Shown here: positions 16,457 to 25,515 of the stretch, in pieces
Position numbering within the stretch: position 1 is the stretch's first letter
Layout of the letters: each line of letters opens with the position of its first letter
DNA from: Pseudophaeobacter profundi
GTDB taxonomy: Bacteria > Pseudomonadota > Alphaproteobacteria > Rhodobacterales > Rhodobacteraceae
Direction: 5' to 3'
Assembly (NCBI RefSeq): GCF_029697505.1
Contig: NZ_JARJEF010000001.1
Location: 1 to 64,000 of the forward strand
Length of the DNA: 64,000 nucleotides
Program-made: the position numbers and the translations under genes
The notes under the pieces: generated by a model
Seen by the model: the letters and a program-made list of their open reading frames with translations, nothing else
Told to the model about the DNA's origin: nothing
The model's database searches: none

Positions 16457-19420
16457 ATGGCACTGGACAAGACATTCGACGCGGCCACAGCTGAAAGCCG
16501 CCTTTACAAGGCCTGGGAAGAGGCTGGCTGTTTCAAGGCAGGCGCCAATGCCAAGCCTGAGGCCTCGACCTATTGCATCATGATCCCGCCCCCCAATGTG
16601 ACCGGGGTGCTGCATATGGGCCATGCCTTCAACAATACGTTGCAGGATATCCTGATCCGCTGGAAGCGTATGCAGGGGTTTGACACCCTGTGGCAGCCGG
16701 GCACCGACCACGCCGGGATTGCGACGCAGATGGTTGTGGAACGCGAGCTGGCCAAAGAGGGCAAGAAACGCACCGATTTTGCACGCCCTGATTTCCTTGC
16801 CAAAATCTGGGAATGGAAAGAAAAGTCGGGCGGCACCATCATCGAACAGCTGAAACGCCTTGGTGCATCCTGCGATTTTGACCGCACCGCCTTTACCATG
16901 GCGGGCGCAGCAGGTGACACCCGCACCGGCCACGAGAACTCGCCCAACTTCCACGATGCCGTGATCAAGGTCTTTGTGGAGATGTACAACAAGGGGCTGA
17001 TCTATCGCGGCAAGCGTCTGGTCAACTGGGATCCCCATTTTGAGACCGCGATCTCTGACCTTGAGGTGGAGAATATCGAGGTCGCGGGCCACATGTGGCA
17101 CTTCAAATATCCGCTGGCGAATGGCGCGACCTATACCTATGTCGAGAAGGATGAGGACGGCAATGTTACGCTCACTGAAGAGCGTGATTATATCTCCATC
17201 GCCACCACCCGGCCCGAAACCATGCTGGGCGACGGCGCGGTTGCGGTGCACCCCTCGGATGAACGCTATGCGCCCATCGTTGGTATGCTCTGCGAAATCC
17301 CCGTTGGCCCCAAGGCGCAGCGCCGCCAGATCCCGATCATCACGGATGAATACCCCGATAAGGACTTTGGCTCTGGCGCGGTAAAAATCACCGGCGCGCA
17401 TGATTTCAATGACTATCAGGTCGCCAAACGCGGCGGCATTCCGATGTATAATCTGATGGACACCAAGGCCAAAATGCGCGCCGACGGTCGCCCCTATGTG
17501 GAAGAGGCCGCCGAGGCCCAGGCGATTGCCAATGGGGAAGCTGAGTTCACCGAGGCGTCAATCGCCGCAATGAACCTGGTGCCGGAAGAATATCGCGGGC
17601 TGGATCGGTTTGAGGCCCGCAAACGCGTGGTGGCTGATATCACCGCCGAGGGTCTGGCGGTGATGCATACCGTCACCAAGGTGGTCAAAGACGAGGACGG
17701 CAACGAGACTGAGGTCTCGGAGGTCGTGCCTTATGTTGAGGCCAAGCCCATCATGCAGCCTTTTGGCGACCGCTCCAAGGTGGTGATCGAACCAATGCTG
17801 ACTGACCAGTGGTTTGTTGAGACCGACAAGATCGTCGGCCCGGCGCTGGACGCGGTGAAAGACGGTACCGTCAAGATCCTGCCCGAGTCTGGCGAGAAAA
17901 CCTATTACCACTGGCTGGAAAACATCGAGCCCTGGTGCATCTCACGCCAGCTCTGGTGGGGCCACCAGATCCCGGTTTGGTTTGATGCCGATGGGAAGCA
18001 GTATTGCGCCACAACTGAGGCCGAGGCTCAGGCTCAGGCGGGGGAAGGCGTTGAACTCATCCGTGACCCCGACGTGCTGGACACCTGGTTCTCTTCCGGT
18101 CTATGGCCGATTGGCACCCTGGGCTGGCCGGAATGGACCGAGGAAACCTCGAAATACTTCCCAACCTCCACATTGGTGACCGGGCAGGACATCCTGTTCT
18201 TCTGGGTGGCGCGGATGATGATGATGCAGCTGGCGGTTCTGGATCAGGACCTGCCTGTCAAGGAACGCATCCCATTCGACACCGTTTACCTGCATGGGCT
18301 GGTACGTGACGCCAAGGGCAAGAAGATGTCCAAATCCACCGGCAACGTCGTCGACCCGCTGGAAATCATTGACGAATACGGCGCTGATGCGCTGCGCTTT
18401 ACCAATGCGGCCATGGCGAGCCTCGGTGGTGTGCTCAAGCTCGACATGAAGCGGATCGAGGGCTATCGCAACTTTGTCACCAAGATCTGGCAGGCCTGTT
18501 CCTATGGCGACAGCCAGATTGATGCCTTCTCGGTTGATCGCGACAGCACCCCGCCCAAAGCGACACTGCCGCTGAACCGCTGGATCATTGGCGAAATCGC
18601 CAAGCTGCGCGACGATGTGCAGGCGGGCTTTGAAAGCTTCCGCTTCAATGACGCCGCCAATGCGATCTATGCCACCTTCTGGAACACCTTCTGCGACCGC
18701 TATCTGGAATTCACCAAACCGGTATTCCAGGGCGAGGATCAGGCGGCCAAGGAAGAAACCCGCGCCACCTTTGCCTGGGCGATTGATCAGGCGCTGATCC
18801 TGATGCACCCGATCATGCCCTTTGTCACCGAAGAGCTGTGGAATGCCACCGAAGGGCGCGGCGTCAAGATGGGCGAGGCCTCCAAGATGCTGGCCCATGC
18901 CGCCTGGCCGAGCTACCGCGCCGCCGATCTGGTAGACGCCGAGGCCGAGGCCGAAATGAACTGGGTCATCGCGGTGATTGGCAATGTGCGCTCGGCCCGC
19001 TCGCAGCTGAACGTGCCGTCGGGTTCCATCGTGCCAATGCTGGTCACCGAAATGGACGCAGCGGCACAGGGCTATTGGGATCGCAACGCAGAGCTGATCC
19101 TGAACAAGGCGCGCATTGCAAGCCTGACACAGGCAAAGGACCTGCCCAAGGGCTGTATTTCAATCGCCGCACCGGGGGCCTCCTTTGCGCTGCCTCTGGC
19201 CGATATCATTGATGTTGCCGCAGAAAAGGCACGTCAGGAAAAGAACCTTGGCAAATTGACCAAGGAGCTGGGCGGGTTGCGTGGGCGGTTGAAAAACCCC
19301 AAATTCGCCGCCTCGGCCCCCGAAGAGGTGGTGGCAGAAGCCCGCGAAAACCTGGCCCTGCGCGAAGAGGAAGAAGCCAAGATCAAAGACGCCCTCGCGC
19401 GCCTGCAGGAAATCGGCTGA
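16457..19420 (+). CDS. valS: Valine--tRNA ligase
   Basis: 987 residues from the ATG at 16457. Class I synthetase that charges tRNA-Val; cytoplasmic. HMGHAFN (HIGH motif) near residue 52 and KKMSKSTGN (KMSKS) near residue 622 are intact. A CP1 editing domain lies between them, and the C-terminal coiled coil (about 910-985, [15 protein letters not shown]) typical of ValRS is present. Monocistronic, with a strong terminator 40 bases downstream. Confidence 0.97.
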   Translation: MALDKTFDAATAESRLYKAWEEAGCFKAGANAKPEASTYCIMIPPPNVTGVLHMGHAFNNTLQDILIRWKRMQGFDTLWQPGTDHAGIATQMVVERELAKEGKKRTDFARPDFLAKIWEWKEKSGGTIIEQLKRLGASCDFDRTAFTMAGAAGDTRTGHENSPNFHDAVIKVFVEMYNKGLIYRGKRLVNWDPHFETAISDLEVENIEVAGHMWHFKYPLANGATYTYVEKDEDGNVTLTEERDYISIATTRPETMLGDGAVAVHPSDERYAPIVGMLCEIPVGPKAQRRQIPIITDEYPDKDFGSGAVKITGAHDFNDYQVAKRGGIPMYNLMDTKAKMRADGRPYVEEAAEAQAIANGEAEFTEASIAAMNLVPEEYRGLDRFEARKRVVADITAEGLAVMHTVTKVVKDEDGNETEVSEVVPYVEAKPIMQPFGDRSKVVIEPMLTDQWFVETDKIVGPALDAVKDGTVKILPESGEKTYYHWLENIEPWCISRQLWWGHQIPVWFDADGKQYCATTEAEAQAQAGEGVELIRDPDVLDTWFSSGLWPIGTLGWPEWTEETSKYFPTSTLVTGQDILFFWVARMMMMQLAVLDQDLPVKERIPFDTVYLHGLVRDAKGKKMSKSTGNVVDPLEIIDEYGADALRFTNAAMASLGGVLKLDMKRIEGYRNFVTKIWQACSYGDSQIDAFSVDRDSTPPKATLPLNRWIIGEIAKLRDDVQAGFESFRFNDAANAIYATFWNTFCDRYLEFTKPVFQGEDQAAKEETRATFAWAIDQALILMHPIMPFVTEELWNATEGRGVKMGEASKMLAHAAWPSYRAADLVDAEAEAEMNWVIAVIGNVRSARSQLNVPSGSIVPMLVTEMDAAAQGYWDRNAELILNKARIASLTQAKDLPKGCISIAAPGASFALPLADIIDVAAEKARQEKNLGKLTKELGGLRGRLKNPKFAASAPEEVVAEARENLALREEEEAKIKDALARLQEIG

Positions 19421-19459
19421 CCCGTAAGGATAGTCCGCTCCCCGGCCTGTCACGGCATC

Positions 19460-19488
19460 AAACGCCCGCCTTTGCGCGGGCGTTTTTT
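19460..19488 (+). terminator. valS terminator
   Basis: AACGCCCGC / GCGGGCGTT, nine-base stem, short loop and six Ts. Classic rho-independent form. Confidence 0.9.
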
Positions 19489-19667
19489 GCGTTCCCGGTC
19501 CTGCCCCCTGCCGCAGCCTTGGGTGTTTTCCCTTGGCCAACGGGACGGGTTTTGCAATAACTCTTGGCAAGATCATTTGCTTACGGGGAAATTCCCTGCC
19601 CGCGCACCATTGCCTTTGCGGTAGTTCTGTATCAGCTTGGCACCGATAAATTGAAGGAGCTCACAAA

Positions 19668-19961
19668 ATGCCAAAGGCCTACTGGGTGGCACATGTCGAT
19701 GTTGACAACATGGAGCGCTACAAGGACTACATCGCTGCCAATGCCGCACCATTCGCTGAATATGGTGCCCGGTTTCTGGTGCGAGGCGGCACCAAGGAGA
19801 TCCGCGAAGGGACCATGCGTTCGCGGACCGTGGTGATTGAATTCAAAGATTTCGAAACCGCAAAATCCTGCTATGATAGTATCGCCTATCAAGATGCCAA
19901 GGCGCTGCGGGATCCGGTTGCCAACGGCGATATGGCAATTGTCGAAGGCTACGACGGCTAG
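19668..19961 (+). CDS. DUF1330 domain protein
   Basis: 97 residues, the usual size. DUF1330 is a ferredoxin-like dimeric alpha/beta-barrel fold of unknown function. Typical features are YWVAHVDV at the start, YKDYIAANAAPFAEYGARFLVRGG, and a C-terminal VVIEFKDFETAKSCYDS...YQDAKALR. AAGGAG lies before the ATG. No operon partner is evident. Confidence 0.9.
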   Translation: MPKAYWVAHVDVDNMERYKDYIAANAAPFAEYGARFLVRGGTKEIREGTMRSRTVVIEFKDFETAKSCYDSIAYQDAKALRDPVANGDMAIVEGYDG

Positions 19962-20130
19962 CCACAGACTGGCTGGGCCCTGCCTGGAAAACCGGCCCGG
20001 CGTCTTGCCCTACAGCACATGCGCCGCGCCAATCGGGTCCGTTCCGCAGCCCGCCCCAAAGGTTCATAACAGTCGGCCCAGCAACATGTGGCTGCAAGCA
20101 CCGACGCTCAGAGAGATGGAGTATCCAAGC

Positions 20131-20595
20131 ATGCTCAAGAAGTTCTTTCAGGCCTTTCGGCCCACCGACCCGCCAGCCCTGCCTGACCCCGACGCGGAAT
20201 TGGCCCTGGGCGCCCTGCTGGTGCGGGTGGCACAGTCTGACCGCGAATATAAACTTGAAGAGATCAGCCTGATTGATCGCATCCTGTCGCGGCTGTACCA
20301 GCACGACGCGATTGAGGCCGCAAAGGTGCGGGCCACCTGCGAAAAGCTGCACTCGGCGGCACCAGAAACCGATACCTTTGGCCGACTGATCCGTGAAACC
20401 ACAGGCCTGGACGAACGGCTTGCCGCGCTGGATGCCCTCTGGGAGGTGGTGCTGGCAGATCACAACGAACATGAAGGCGAAGTGCGCATCATCGAAGAGG
20501 CCTACAAGGCCATGGGATTGTCCTTTGCCGACAACGAAGCGGCACGCAGCAAGGCCATGGCGAAAATTGCCGCCAAGCGGGAGAGAGAAGAGTAA
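20131..20595 (+). CDS. TerB-family protein (first of a pair)
   Basis: 154 residues from the ATG at 20131, with GGAG nine bases upstream. The TerB fold is an all-helical domain with metal-binding acidic residues. Here the ALLVRVAQSDREYKLEEISLIDRIL segment, the central helices and a second VVLADHNEHEGEVRIIEEA segment carry the repeated acidic pattern. Stand-alone TerB proteins appear in tellurite and stress clusters, but no other ter genes are present. The stop codon overlaps the next ATG (TAATG), so translation is probably coupled. Confidence 0.85.
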   Translation: MLKKFFQAFRPTDPPALPDPDAELALGALLVRVAQSDREYKLEEISLIDRILSRLYQHDAIEAAKVRATCEKLHSAAPETDTFGRLIRETTGLDERLAALDALWEVVLADHNEHEGEVRIIEEAYKAMGLSFADNEAARSKAMAKIAAKREREE

Positions 20596-21035
20596 TGTTC
20601 AAGGAATTGCTTGCCCACCTGCTGGCCCCGGCCCCAGCCCCGCTGACTGATGAAGGCGCGCGTCTGGCTCTGACTGCGCTGTTGGTGCGTATTGCCCGAT
20701 CTGATCACAATTACTCCGAAGTTGAAAAAGATCGCATCGACCGTATCATCTGCACCCGCTATGGCCAGGACATCGGTGGCGCGATCTTGTTGCGCGAACA
20801 GGCCGAAGCCATGGAGGCAGAGGCCCCCGATACCGTCCGCTTCACCCGCGCCATCAAAGAGGCCGTCGCCTATGAAGATCGTATCGGCGTGGTAGAGGCC
20901 ATGTGGCAGGTGGTGCTGGCGGATGGCCGTCGCGACCAGGGCGAAGATGCCCTCATGCGATTGTCAGCAAATCTGCTCGGCGTCAGCGATATCGACAGCG
21001 CCCAGGCCCGCAAGCGGGTGGAAACCACTGTATGA
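20595..21035 (+). CDS. TerB-family protein (second of a pair)
   Basis: 146 residues. It resembles the preceding gene along most of its length (TALLVRIARSDHNYSEVEKDRIDRII; VVLADGRRDQGEDALM), so the two look like a tandem duplication that has diverged. The ATG overlaps the previous stop by one base, and its own stop overlaps the next ATG (ATGA). The three genes therefore form one tightly coupled operon. Function unknown beyond the family. Confidence 0.85.
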   Translation: MFKELLAHLLAPAPAPLTDEGARLALTALLVRIARSDHNYSEVEKDRIDRIICTRYGQDIGGAILLREQAEAMEAEAPDTVRFTRAIKEAVAYEDRIGVVEAMWQVVLADGRRDQGEDALMRLSANLLGVSDIDSAQARKRVETTV

Positions 21036-21811
21036 TCGCCTATCTCGGCATGTATGACAGGCCAGAAACCGCGGAGGCCAATGATCTGTTCTGGGCGGCC
21101 ATTCGCAGCAACCTTGATCTGGGACCAGAAAAACCACCAGAGATCCTGAACCGGGACATCGACCCTTGGGAGGCGTGGAATGCGCCAGATCTCCTCTTGG
21201 CACAGACCTGTGGGTGCCCGTATCGCACCCGGCTTTATGGCGAGGTCGATCTGGTAGGCACCCCCGACTATGGCCTGCCCGACTGCCCGCCGGGATACTA
21301 TCGCAGCGTCTTTGTTGCCAAGGCCGCGACGCCGCTGCCCGGGCTGAAAGACTTTGATCGCGCCCGCTTTGCCTATAATGACGGACTGTCACAATCGGGC
21401 TGGGCTGCGCCCCTGATCCATATGCAGGATCGTGGCATTCTGCCGGGCGAACTGGTCGAAACCGGTGGCCACCGGGCCTCGGCCCTGGCAGTTGCCGAGG
21501 GGCGCGCCGATTTTGCCGCGCTGGATATCCTGTCTTGGGAATTGATGCAGAAATACGATGCTTTCGCCGACCAGCTCTGTGTCTTTGAACGGACAGCCCC
21601 AACCCCTGGCCTGCCCTTTATTACTGCGCTCTCGCAGGATCCGGTGCAGATCTATCAGGCCATTGACGACGCGATCAAAGACCTTGACCCGACGACACGG
21701 GCGGCACTGCATCTGACCGGAATCCTGCAGATTCCGATCAGTGAATATCTCTCTGTCCCGACCCCTCCGGGGCCCGTGCTGACAGGGCTAAAGATCGCCG
21801 CTCGCAGGTAG
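21032..21811 (+). CDS. PhnD-like phosphate/phosphonate-type binding protein without transporter partners
   Basis: 259 residues from the ATG at 21032, overlapping the previous TGA. The sequence has the PhnD / transferrin-like pattern: MIAYLGMYDRPE start, LLLAQTCGCPYRTRL, YNDGLSQSGW, and HRASALAVAEGRADFAALDILSWEL, the signature region of type 2 periplasmic binding proteins. No signal peptide is visible, which is odd for a transporter component and suggests a cytoplasmic ligand-binding role. No phosphonate permease or ATPase is near; the next ABC genes are of another family. Confidence 0.8.
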   Translation: MIAYLGMYDRPETAEANDLFWAAIRSNLDLGPEKPPEILNRDIDPWEAWNAPDLLLAQTCGCPYRTRLYGEVDLVGTPDYGLPDCPPGYYRSVFVAKAATPLPGLKDFDRARFAYNDGLSQSGWAAPLIHMQDRGILPGELVETGGHRASALAVAEGRADFAALDILSWELMQKYDAFADQLCVFERTAPTPGLPFITALSQDPVQIYQAIDDAIKDLDPTTRAALHLTGILQIPISEYLSVPTPPGPVLTGLKIAARR

Positions 21812-21947
21812 GTCGCTGCACCTTCCGATTTGACCGTTTTTTCACCCGCTTTGCATGTTCAGGCCAAAAGCTTCCGGTTTTAGCGTTGCATTCAGCCATT
21901 TTTTCGGTCCATTTAGAACCAGTTTTTCTTAATCGGGCGAAACCGCT

Positions 21948-22733
21948 TTGACCAATTCGACACCTGTACTCGAGATCCGCGACCTGCATAAATCCTATGG
22001 CGAGTTGGAGGTCATCAAAGGTGTCAGTATCACTGCAAACCGCGGTGACGTTGTGTCGCTGATCGGCTCTTCCGGGTCGGGGAAATCAACCCTTTTGCGC
22101 TGCTGCAACCTGCTGGAAAACAGCCAGGAGGGCGAGATCCTGTTCAAGGGAGAGCCCATCAAATGGAGCGGAACCGGGCTGGCCCGCCGCCCCTGCGACC
22201 CCAAGCAAGTGCTGCGCATACGTACCAATCTGTCCATGGTCTTTCAGCAGTTTAACCTCTGGGCGCATATGACCATTTTGCAAAATGTGATGGAGGCCCC
22301 GGTAACCGTACTGGGGCTGGATCCCGCCGCCGTCGAAGCCTCGGCCCGCGCCTATCTGGACAAGGTTGGCATTGGCGACAAATGCGATGCCTATCCGGCG
22401 CAGCTCTCCGGGGGGCAACAACAGCGTGCCGCCATCGCGCGAGCCCTGTGCATGGAGCCAGAGGCGCTGCTGTTTGACGAACCCACATCGGCGCTGGACC
22501 CCGAACTGGAACAGGAGGTCATCAAGGTGATCAAGGATCTTGCCGCCGAGGGCCGGACCATGATGATCGTGACACATGACATGAACCTGGCGGCGGATGT
22601 TTCTGATTCGGTTGTGTTCCTGCATCAAGGGCTGATCGAAGAACAGGGCACACCAGACGCTGTGTTTGGCAGCACACAATCGGAACGTCTGCGCGGTTTC
22701 CTCTCGCCAAGCCGAAGTGCGCGCAACGGATAG
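21948..22733 (+). CDS. Polar amino acid-type ABC transporter ATPase
   Basis: 261 residues with an apparent TTG start and no strong ribosome site. All ATPase motifs are intact: Walker A GSSGSGKST, Q-loop VFQQFNLW, signature LSGGQQQR, Walker B ALLFDEPTSALD, and the switch VTHDM. It resembles HisP/GlnQ. It heads a four-gene transporter (ATPase, binding protein, two permeases) directly upstream of glutamine synthetase-like genes, so an amine or amino acid is the likely cargo. Confidence 0.9.
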   Translation: MTNSTPVLEIRDLHKSYGELEVIKGVSITANRGDVVSLIGSSGSGKSTLLRCCNLLENSQEGEILFKGEPIKWSGTGLARRPCDPKQVLRIRTNLSMVFQQFNLWAHMTILQNVMEAPVTVLGLDPAAVEASARAYLDKVGIGDKCDAYPAQLSGGQQQRAAIARALCMEPEALLFDEPTSALDPELEQEVIKVIKDLAAEGRTMMIVTHDMNLAADVSDSVVFLHQGLIEEQGTPDAVFGSTQSERLRGFLSPSRSARNG

Positions 22734-22852
22734 GCCGACACACCACATTCGGGCTTTGACCTAGGGGGCACACGCCCCTGAAGCAGGGCAAAACACCGGA
22801 CAAGACCAAGACAAGACACCAAAATACCAATCAAAAAACTGGGAGTACCACA

Positions 22853-23563
22853 ATGAAATCACTTATTCTGAGCACCGCAGCCCTGGCCCTGACCGCCAGC
22901 ATGGGCCTGGCCGACACCGTACGTCTTGGCACCGAAGGCGCCTACCCTCCCTATAATTTCCTCAACGACAATGGCGAAGTTGACGGGTTTGAGCGCGAGC
23001 TGGGCGACGAGCTGTGCAAACGCGCCGAGCTGACCTGCGAGTGGGTCACCAATGACTGGGATTCGATCATCCCCAACCTGCTGTCGGGCAACTACGATGC
23101 CATCATCGCCGGCATGTCGATCACCCCAGAGCGCAAGGAAGTTGTGCAGTTCACCCAAGGCTACACGCGCCCATCGCCTTCGGCCTATGCGGCGCTTTCG
23201 GCTGACGTTGATCTAGGGAGCGCCGTGATCGCGGCTCAGGCCTCCACCATTCAGTCGTCGCATGTTGCCGGCACTGGTGCCACCTTGGTTGAATTCCCCA
23301 CACCGGATGAAACCATTGCTGCGGTAAATTCGGGTGAAGTCGACGCCGTCATGGCGGACAAGGACTTCCTGCTGCCCATCGTTGGCGAAACCGAGCTGCA
23401 GTTTGTTGGCGACGATGTCTTCCTCGGCGAAGGTATCGGCATGGCCTTCCGTCAGTCCGACACCGACGTCATTGCCAAGTTCGACGCCGCGATCGCTTCG
23501 ATGAAAGAAGACGGCACGCTGAACACGATGCTCGACAAATGGGAAATCGAAGGCAAGTTCTGA
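22853..23563 (+). CDS. Periplasmic amino acid/amine-binding protein (SBP family 3)
   Basis: 236 residues. A Sec signal peptide is clear, with cleavage expected after residue 20 (MGLA/DTV). The mature start VRLGTEGAYPPYNF and GFERELGDEL, then DWDSIIPNLLSGNYDAIIAGMSITPER, are typical of the family that binds His, Arg, Gln, Glu or opines. GGGAG precedes the ATG. A stable hairpin follows the gene, probably raising its mRNA level over the permeases. Confidence 0.93.
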   Translation: MKSLILSTAALALTASMGLADTVRLGTEGAYPPYNFLNDNGEVDGFERELGDELCKRAELTCEWVTNDWDSIIPNLLSGNYDAIIAGMSITPERKEVVQFTQGYTRPSPSAYAALSADVDLGSAVIAAQASTIQSSHVAGTGATLVEFPTPDETIAAVNSGEVDAVMADKDFLLPIVGETELQFVGDDVFLGEGIGMAFRQSDTDVIAKFDAAIASMKEDGTLNTMLDKWEIEGKF

Positions 23564-23576
23564 AACACGCCTTCCC

Positions 23577-23586
23577 ATTGATCAAT
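23577..23586. promoter_or_regulatory. Palindrome with TTGATCAA core, copy 1
   Basis: ATTGATCAAT lies between the binding protein and the first permease gene. It shares the eight-base core TTGATCAA with two other gaps of this cluster. It could be an operator, or coincidence at this copy. Confidence 0.35.
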
Positions 23587-23590
23587 AATG

Positions 23591-23613
23591 AAGGGGGGCG
23601 GTTGCCCCCCTTT
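23591..23613 (+). terminator. Intercistronic hairpin after the binding-protein gene
   Basis: AAGGGGGGC, loop GGTT and GCCCCCCTT, followed by a short T stretch. The likely role is partial termination or 3' end protection, giving excess binding protein over permeases. Confidence 0.7.
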
Positions 23614-23671
23614 GCCCCTGACCAGACAGCCCTGTTTCTTGTCTCCGGTCCCGATCCCGACGAGGTCCACC

Positions 23672-24553
23672 ATTTTTTCCTTTTGCTCTGACCCGGCCAC
23701 GCTGGAGGGTATCCAGTGGTATAGCTGCTACCTGACCACCGGAAAGCACCTTGCTTTCTACATGTCCTTTGGCACCGTGTTGCTGTTGCTGGCGGTGACG
23801 GCACCGACGGCCCTGCTCTTTGGGTTTGGCGGTGCCATGGCGGCTCGGGCGCGGTTTACCCCGCTTTCCTGGCTCGGCAAGATCTATATATCGGTCGTGC
23901 GCGGCGTGCCCGATATCGCCTTTTTTCTGTTCTTCGTCATCGCGCTGGATCAGGGCATCGAATACCTGCGCCACAAGGTGAAATGCCCCGACTGGGATGC
24001 ACCCATTCGCCAGGGCAATGATTTCCTGGTCTGCAGTATTGCCAAGATGCCGCTTGGCGATGCACCACAGTGGCTGCATGAAGCCTATGGGTTCAGCCTG
24101 GCGGTGCTGACCTTTGCCATCGTCTTTGGTGCCTTTGCCGCCAATGTCCTGTTTGGGGCCATGCAGGCCGTGCCACATGCCCAGATCGAAACCGCCGCAG
24201 CCTACGGGCTAAGCCACCGGCAGACCTTTTGGCGTATTCTGGTGCCGCAGATGTGGACCTATGCCCTGCCCGGCCTGTCAAACCTGTGGATGGTACTGAT
24301 CAAGGCAACGCCGCTCTTGTTCCTGCTCGGCGTCGAAGACATCGTCTTTTGGGCCCGCGAGCTTGGCGGCTCCAAGACCGCCAAATTCACCGACTATCCG
24401 CATCCGGACTGGCGCATGTGGTATTTTCTGGGGCTTCTGGTGTTTTATCTGGTCTTTACCCGTGTTTCGGAACTGGTCTTGGACCGGATCACCACCCGCC
24501 TGGCCCATGGCCAAGCCACCGTGGATGGTGAAGCGCAAAGGAAAGCCGCATGA
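23672..24553 (+). CDS. ABC transporter permease (HisM/HisQ type), start uncertain
   Basis: Inner-membrane permease with about five spans and the family EAA loop (QIETAAAYGLSHRQTFWRILVPQM). The frame is open from an ATG at 23588, but that codon lies at the foot of the intercistronic hairpin and its first 28 codons are unlike a permease start. The only good ribosome site, GAGG at 23662-23665, lies six bases before an ATT codon at 23672, giving 293 residues beginning IFSFCSDPATLEG. An ATT start is rare, so this is tentative. The 3' end overlaps the next ATG (ATGA). Confidence 0.8.
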   Translation: MFSFCSDPATLEGIQWYSCYLTTGKHLAFYMSFGTVLLLLAVTAPTALLFGFGGAMAARARFTPLSWLGKIYISVVRGVPDIAFFLFFVIALDQGIEYLRHKVKCPDWDAPIRQGNDFLVCSIAKMPLGDAPQWLHEAYGFSLAVLTFAIVFGAFAANVLFGAMQAVPHAQIETAAAYGLSHRQTFWRILVPQMWTYALPGLSNLWMVLIKATPLLFLLGVEDIVFWARELGGSKTAKFTDYPHPDWRMWYFLGLLVFYLVFTRVSELVLDRITTRLAHGQATVDGEAQRKAA

Positions 24554-25356
24554 GCTGCTATCAAACTCTACAAGACTATGCCTTTCGCGCCTTTGGCTAT
24601 GGCGAACGCATGTTACCGCGCAGCGACTTTACCCTGTGTGAACAGTTCACCCTGATTGGATCGGGGCTGTTGTGGAACATCTACTTTGGCGTCATTGCCG
24701 TGGCCACCGGGTTTGTCCTTGCCAATTTTCTGGCGCTTGGCAAGAATTCCAAATCGGCCTGGGCGCGCAAACCGGCTGAATGGTTTATCTTTCTGTTCCG
24801 TGGCTCGCCGCTGTTTATCCAGTTCTTCTTTGCCTATTTCCTGTTTCTCAGCCTGAAAAGCGTTTCAAGCTTCTTCAACCCGCTGTCGTCGGCCTGGGCA
24901 GGTGCATTGATTGTGTTGTTCCTGAACACAGCGGCCTATTCCGCCGAAATCCTCTATGGTGCGCTGCGGTCGATCCCCAAGGGCGATATAGAGGCGGCCG
25001 ATGCCTATGGGCTGTCCGGCTGGACACGTTTTCGGCGCATCGAATGGCCCACCATGATGCGTCTGGCCTGGCCTGCCTATACCAACGAAGCGATCTTTCT
25101 GTTCCATGCCACTACCCTGGTGTTCTTTTCCGGCTTTCCCGCATGGCAGCAAAAGGGCGATGCGCTGTACTATGCGAATTATTTCGCCGACAAGACCTTC
25201 AATCCCTTTGTGCCCTACCCGATCCTGGCCTTCTATTTCATCCTGCTGACCCTGGTGATCATCGCCGTCTTTGGCCGGGTCAACACATGGCTGAATCGGC
25301 ATCTGCCCCAGAGCAAGCGCCCAAAGCTAAAGTTCAAACCGAACCTCATCCGCTAA
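24550..25356 (+). CDS. ABC transporter permease (HisM/HisQ type)
   Basis: 268 residues, second permease of the transporter, starting with a four-base overlap. About five membrane spans and an EAA loop (GDIEAADAYGLSGWTRFRRIEWPTMM). Together with the upstream permease, ATPase and binding protein it forms a complete polar amino acid importer. A strong terminator 20 bases downstream separates it from the glutamine synthetase-like gene. Confidence 0.92.
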   Translation: MSCYQTLQDYAFRAFGYGERMLPRSDFTLCEQFTLIGSGLLWNIYFGVIAVATGFVLANFLALGKNSKSAWARKPAEWFIFLFRGSPLFIQFFFAYFLFLSLKSVSSFFNPLSSAWAGALIVLFLNTAAYSAEILYGALRSIPKGDIEAADAYGLSGWTRFRRIEWPTMMRLAWPAYTNEAIFLFHATTLVFFSGFPAWQQKGDALYYANYFADKTFNPFVPYPILAFYFILLTLVIIAVFGRVNTWLNRHLPQSKRPKLKFKPNLIR

Positions 25357-25375
25357 AAGATCAAATAATTGCAAG

Positions 25376-25405
25376 AAAAATGGGCCCCTCTGGGGCCTAT
25401 TTTTA
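25376..25405 (+). terminator. Terminator of the ABC transporter operon
   Basis: AAAAATGGGCCCC / GGGGCCTATTTTT, a 13-base stem with one G-U pair, loop TCT, ending in a T-run. Confidence 0.88.
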
Positions 25406-25440
25406 TGCAAACTTAGGCGGAAAACAGGCGAACACTGAAA

Positions 25441-25453
25441 CTTTTGATCAAAT
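25441..25453. promoter_or_regulatory. Palindrome with TTGATCAA core, copy 2
   Basis: CTTTTGATCAAAT, with a perfect 10-base palindrome TTTGATCAAA, 63 bases upstream of the first glutamine synthetase-like gene. The same 13 bases recur exactly upstream of the amidotransferase gene. Probable shared operator. Confidence 0.5.
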
Positions 25454-25515
25454 TTCCTTGGCTCATTCGCGATCCTGCAGTACAACACTGTCATAGCGAC
25501 CAAGGAGATCAGAGC

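Noticed and set aside
21032-21811. PhnD-like gene as part of a phosphonate importer
   Set aside because: No signal peptide and no phnC/phnE genes; the next ABC genes are of the polar amino acid family.
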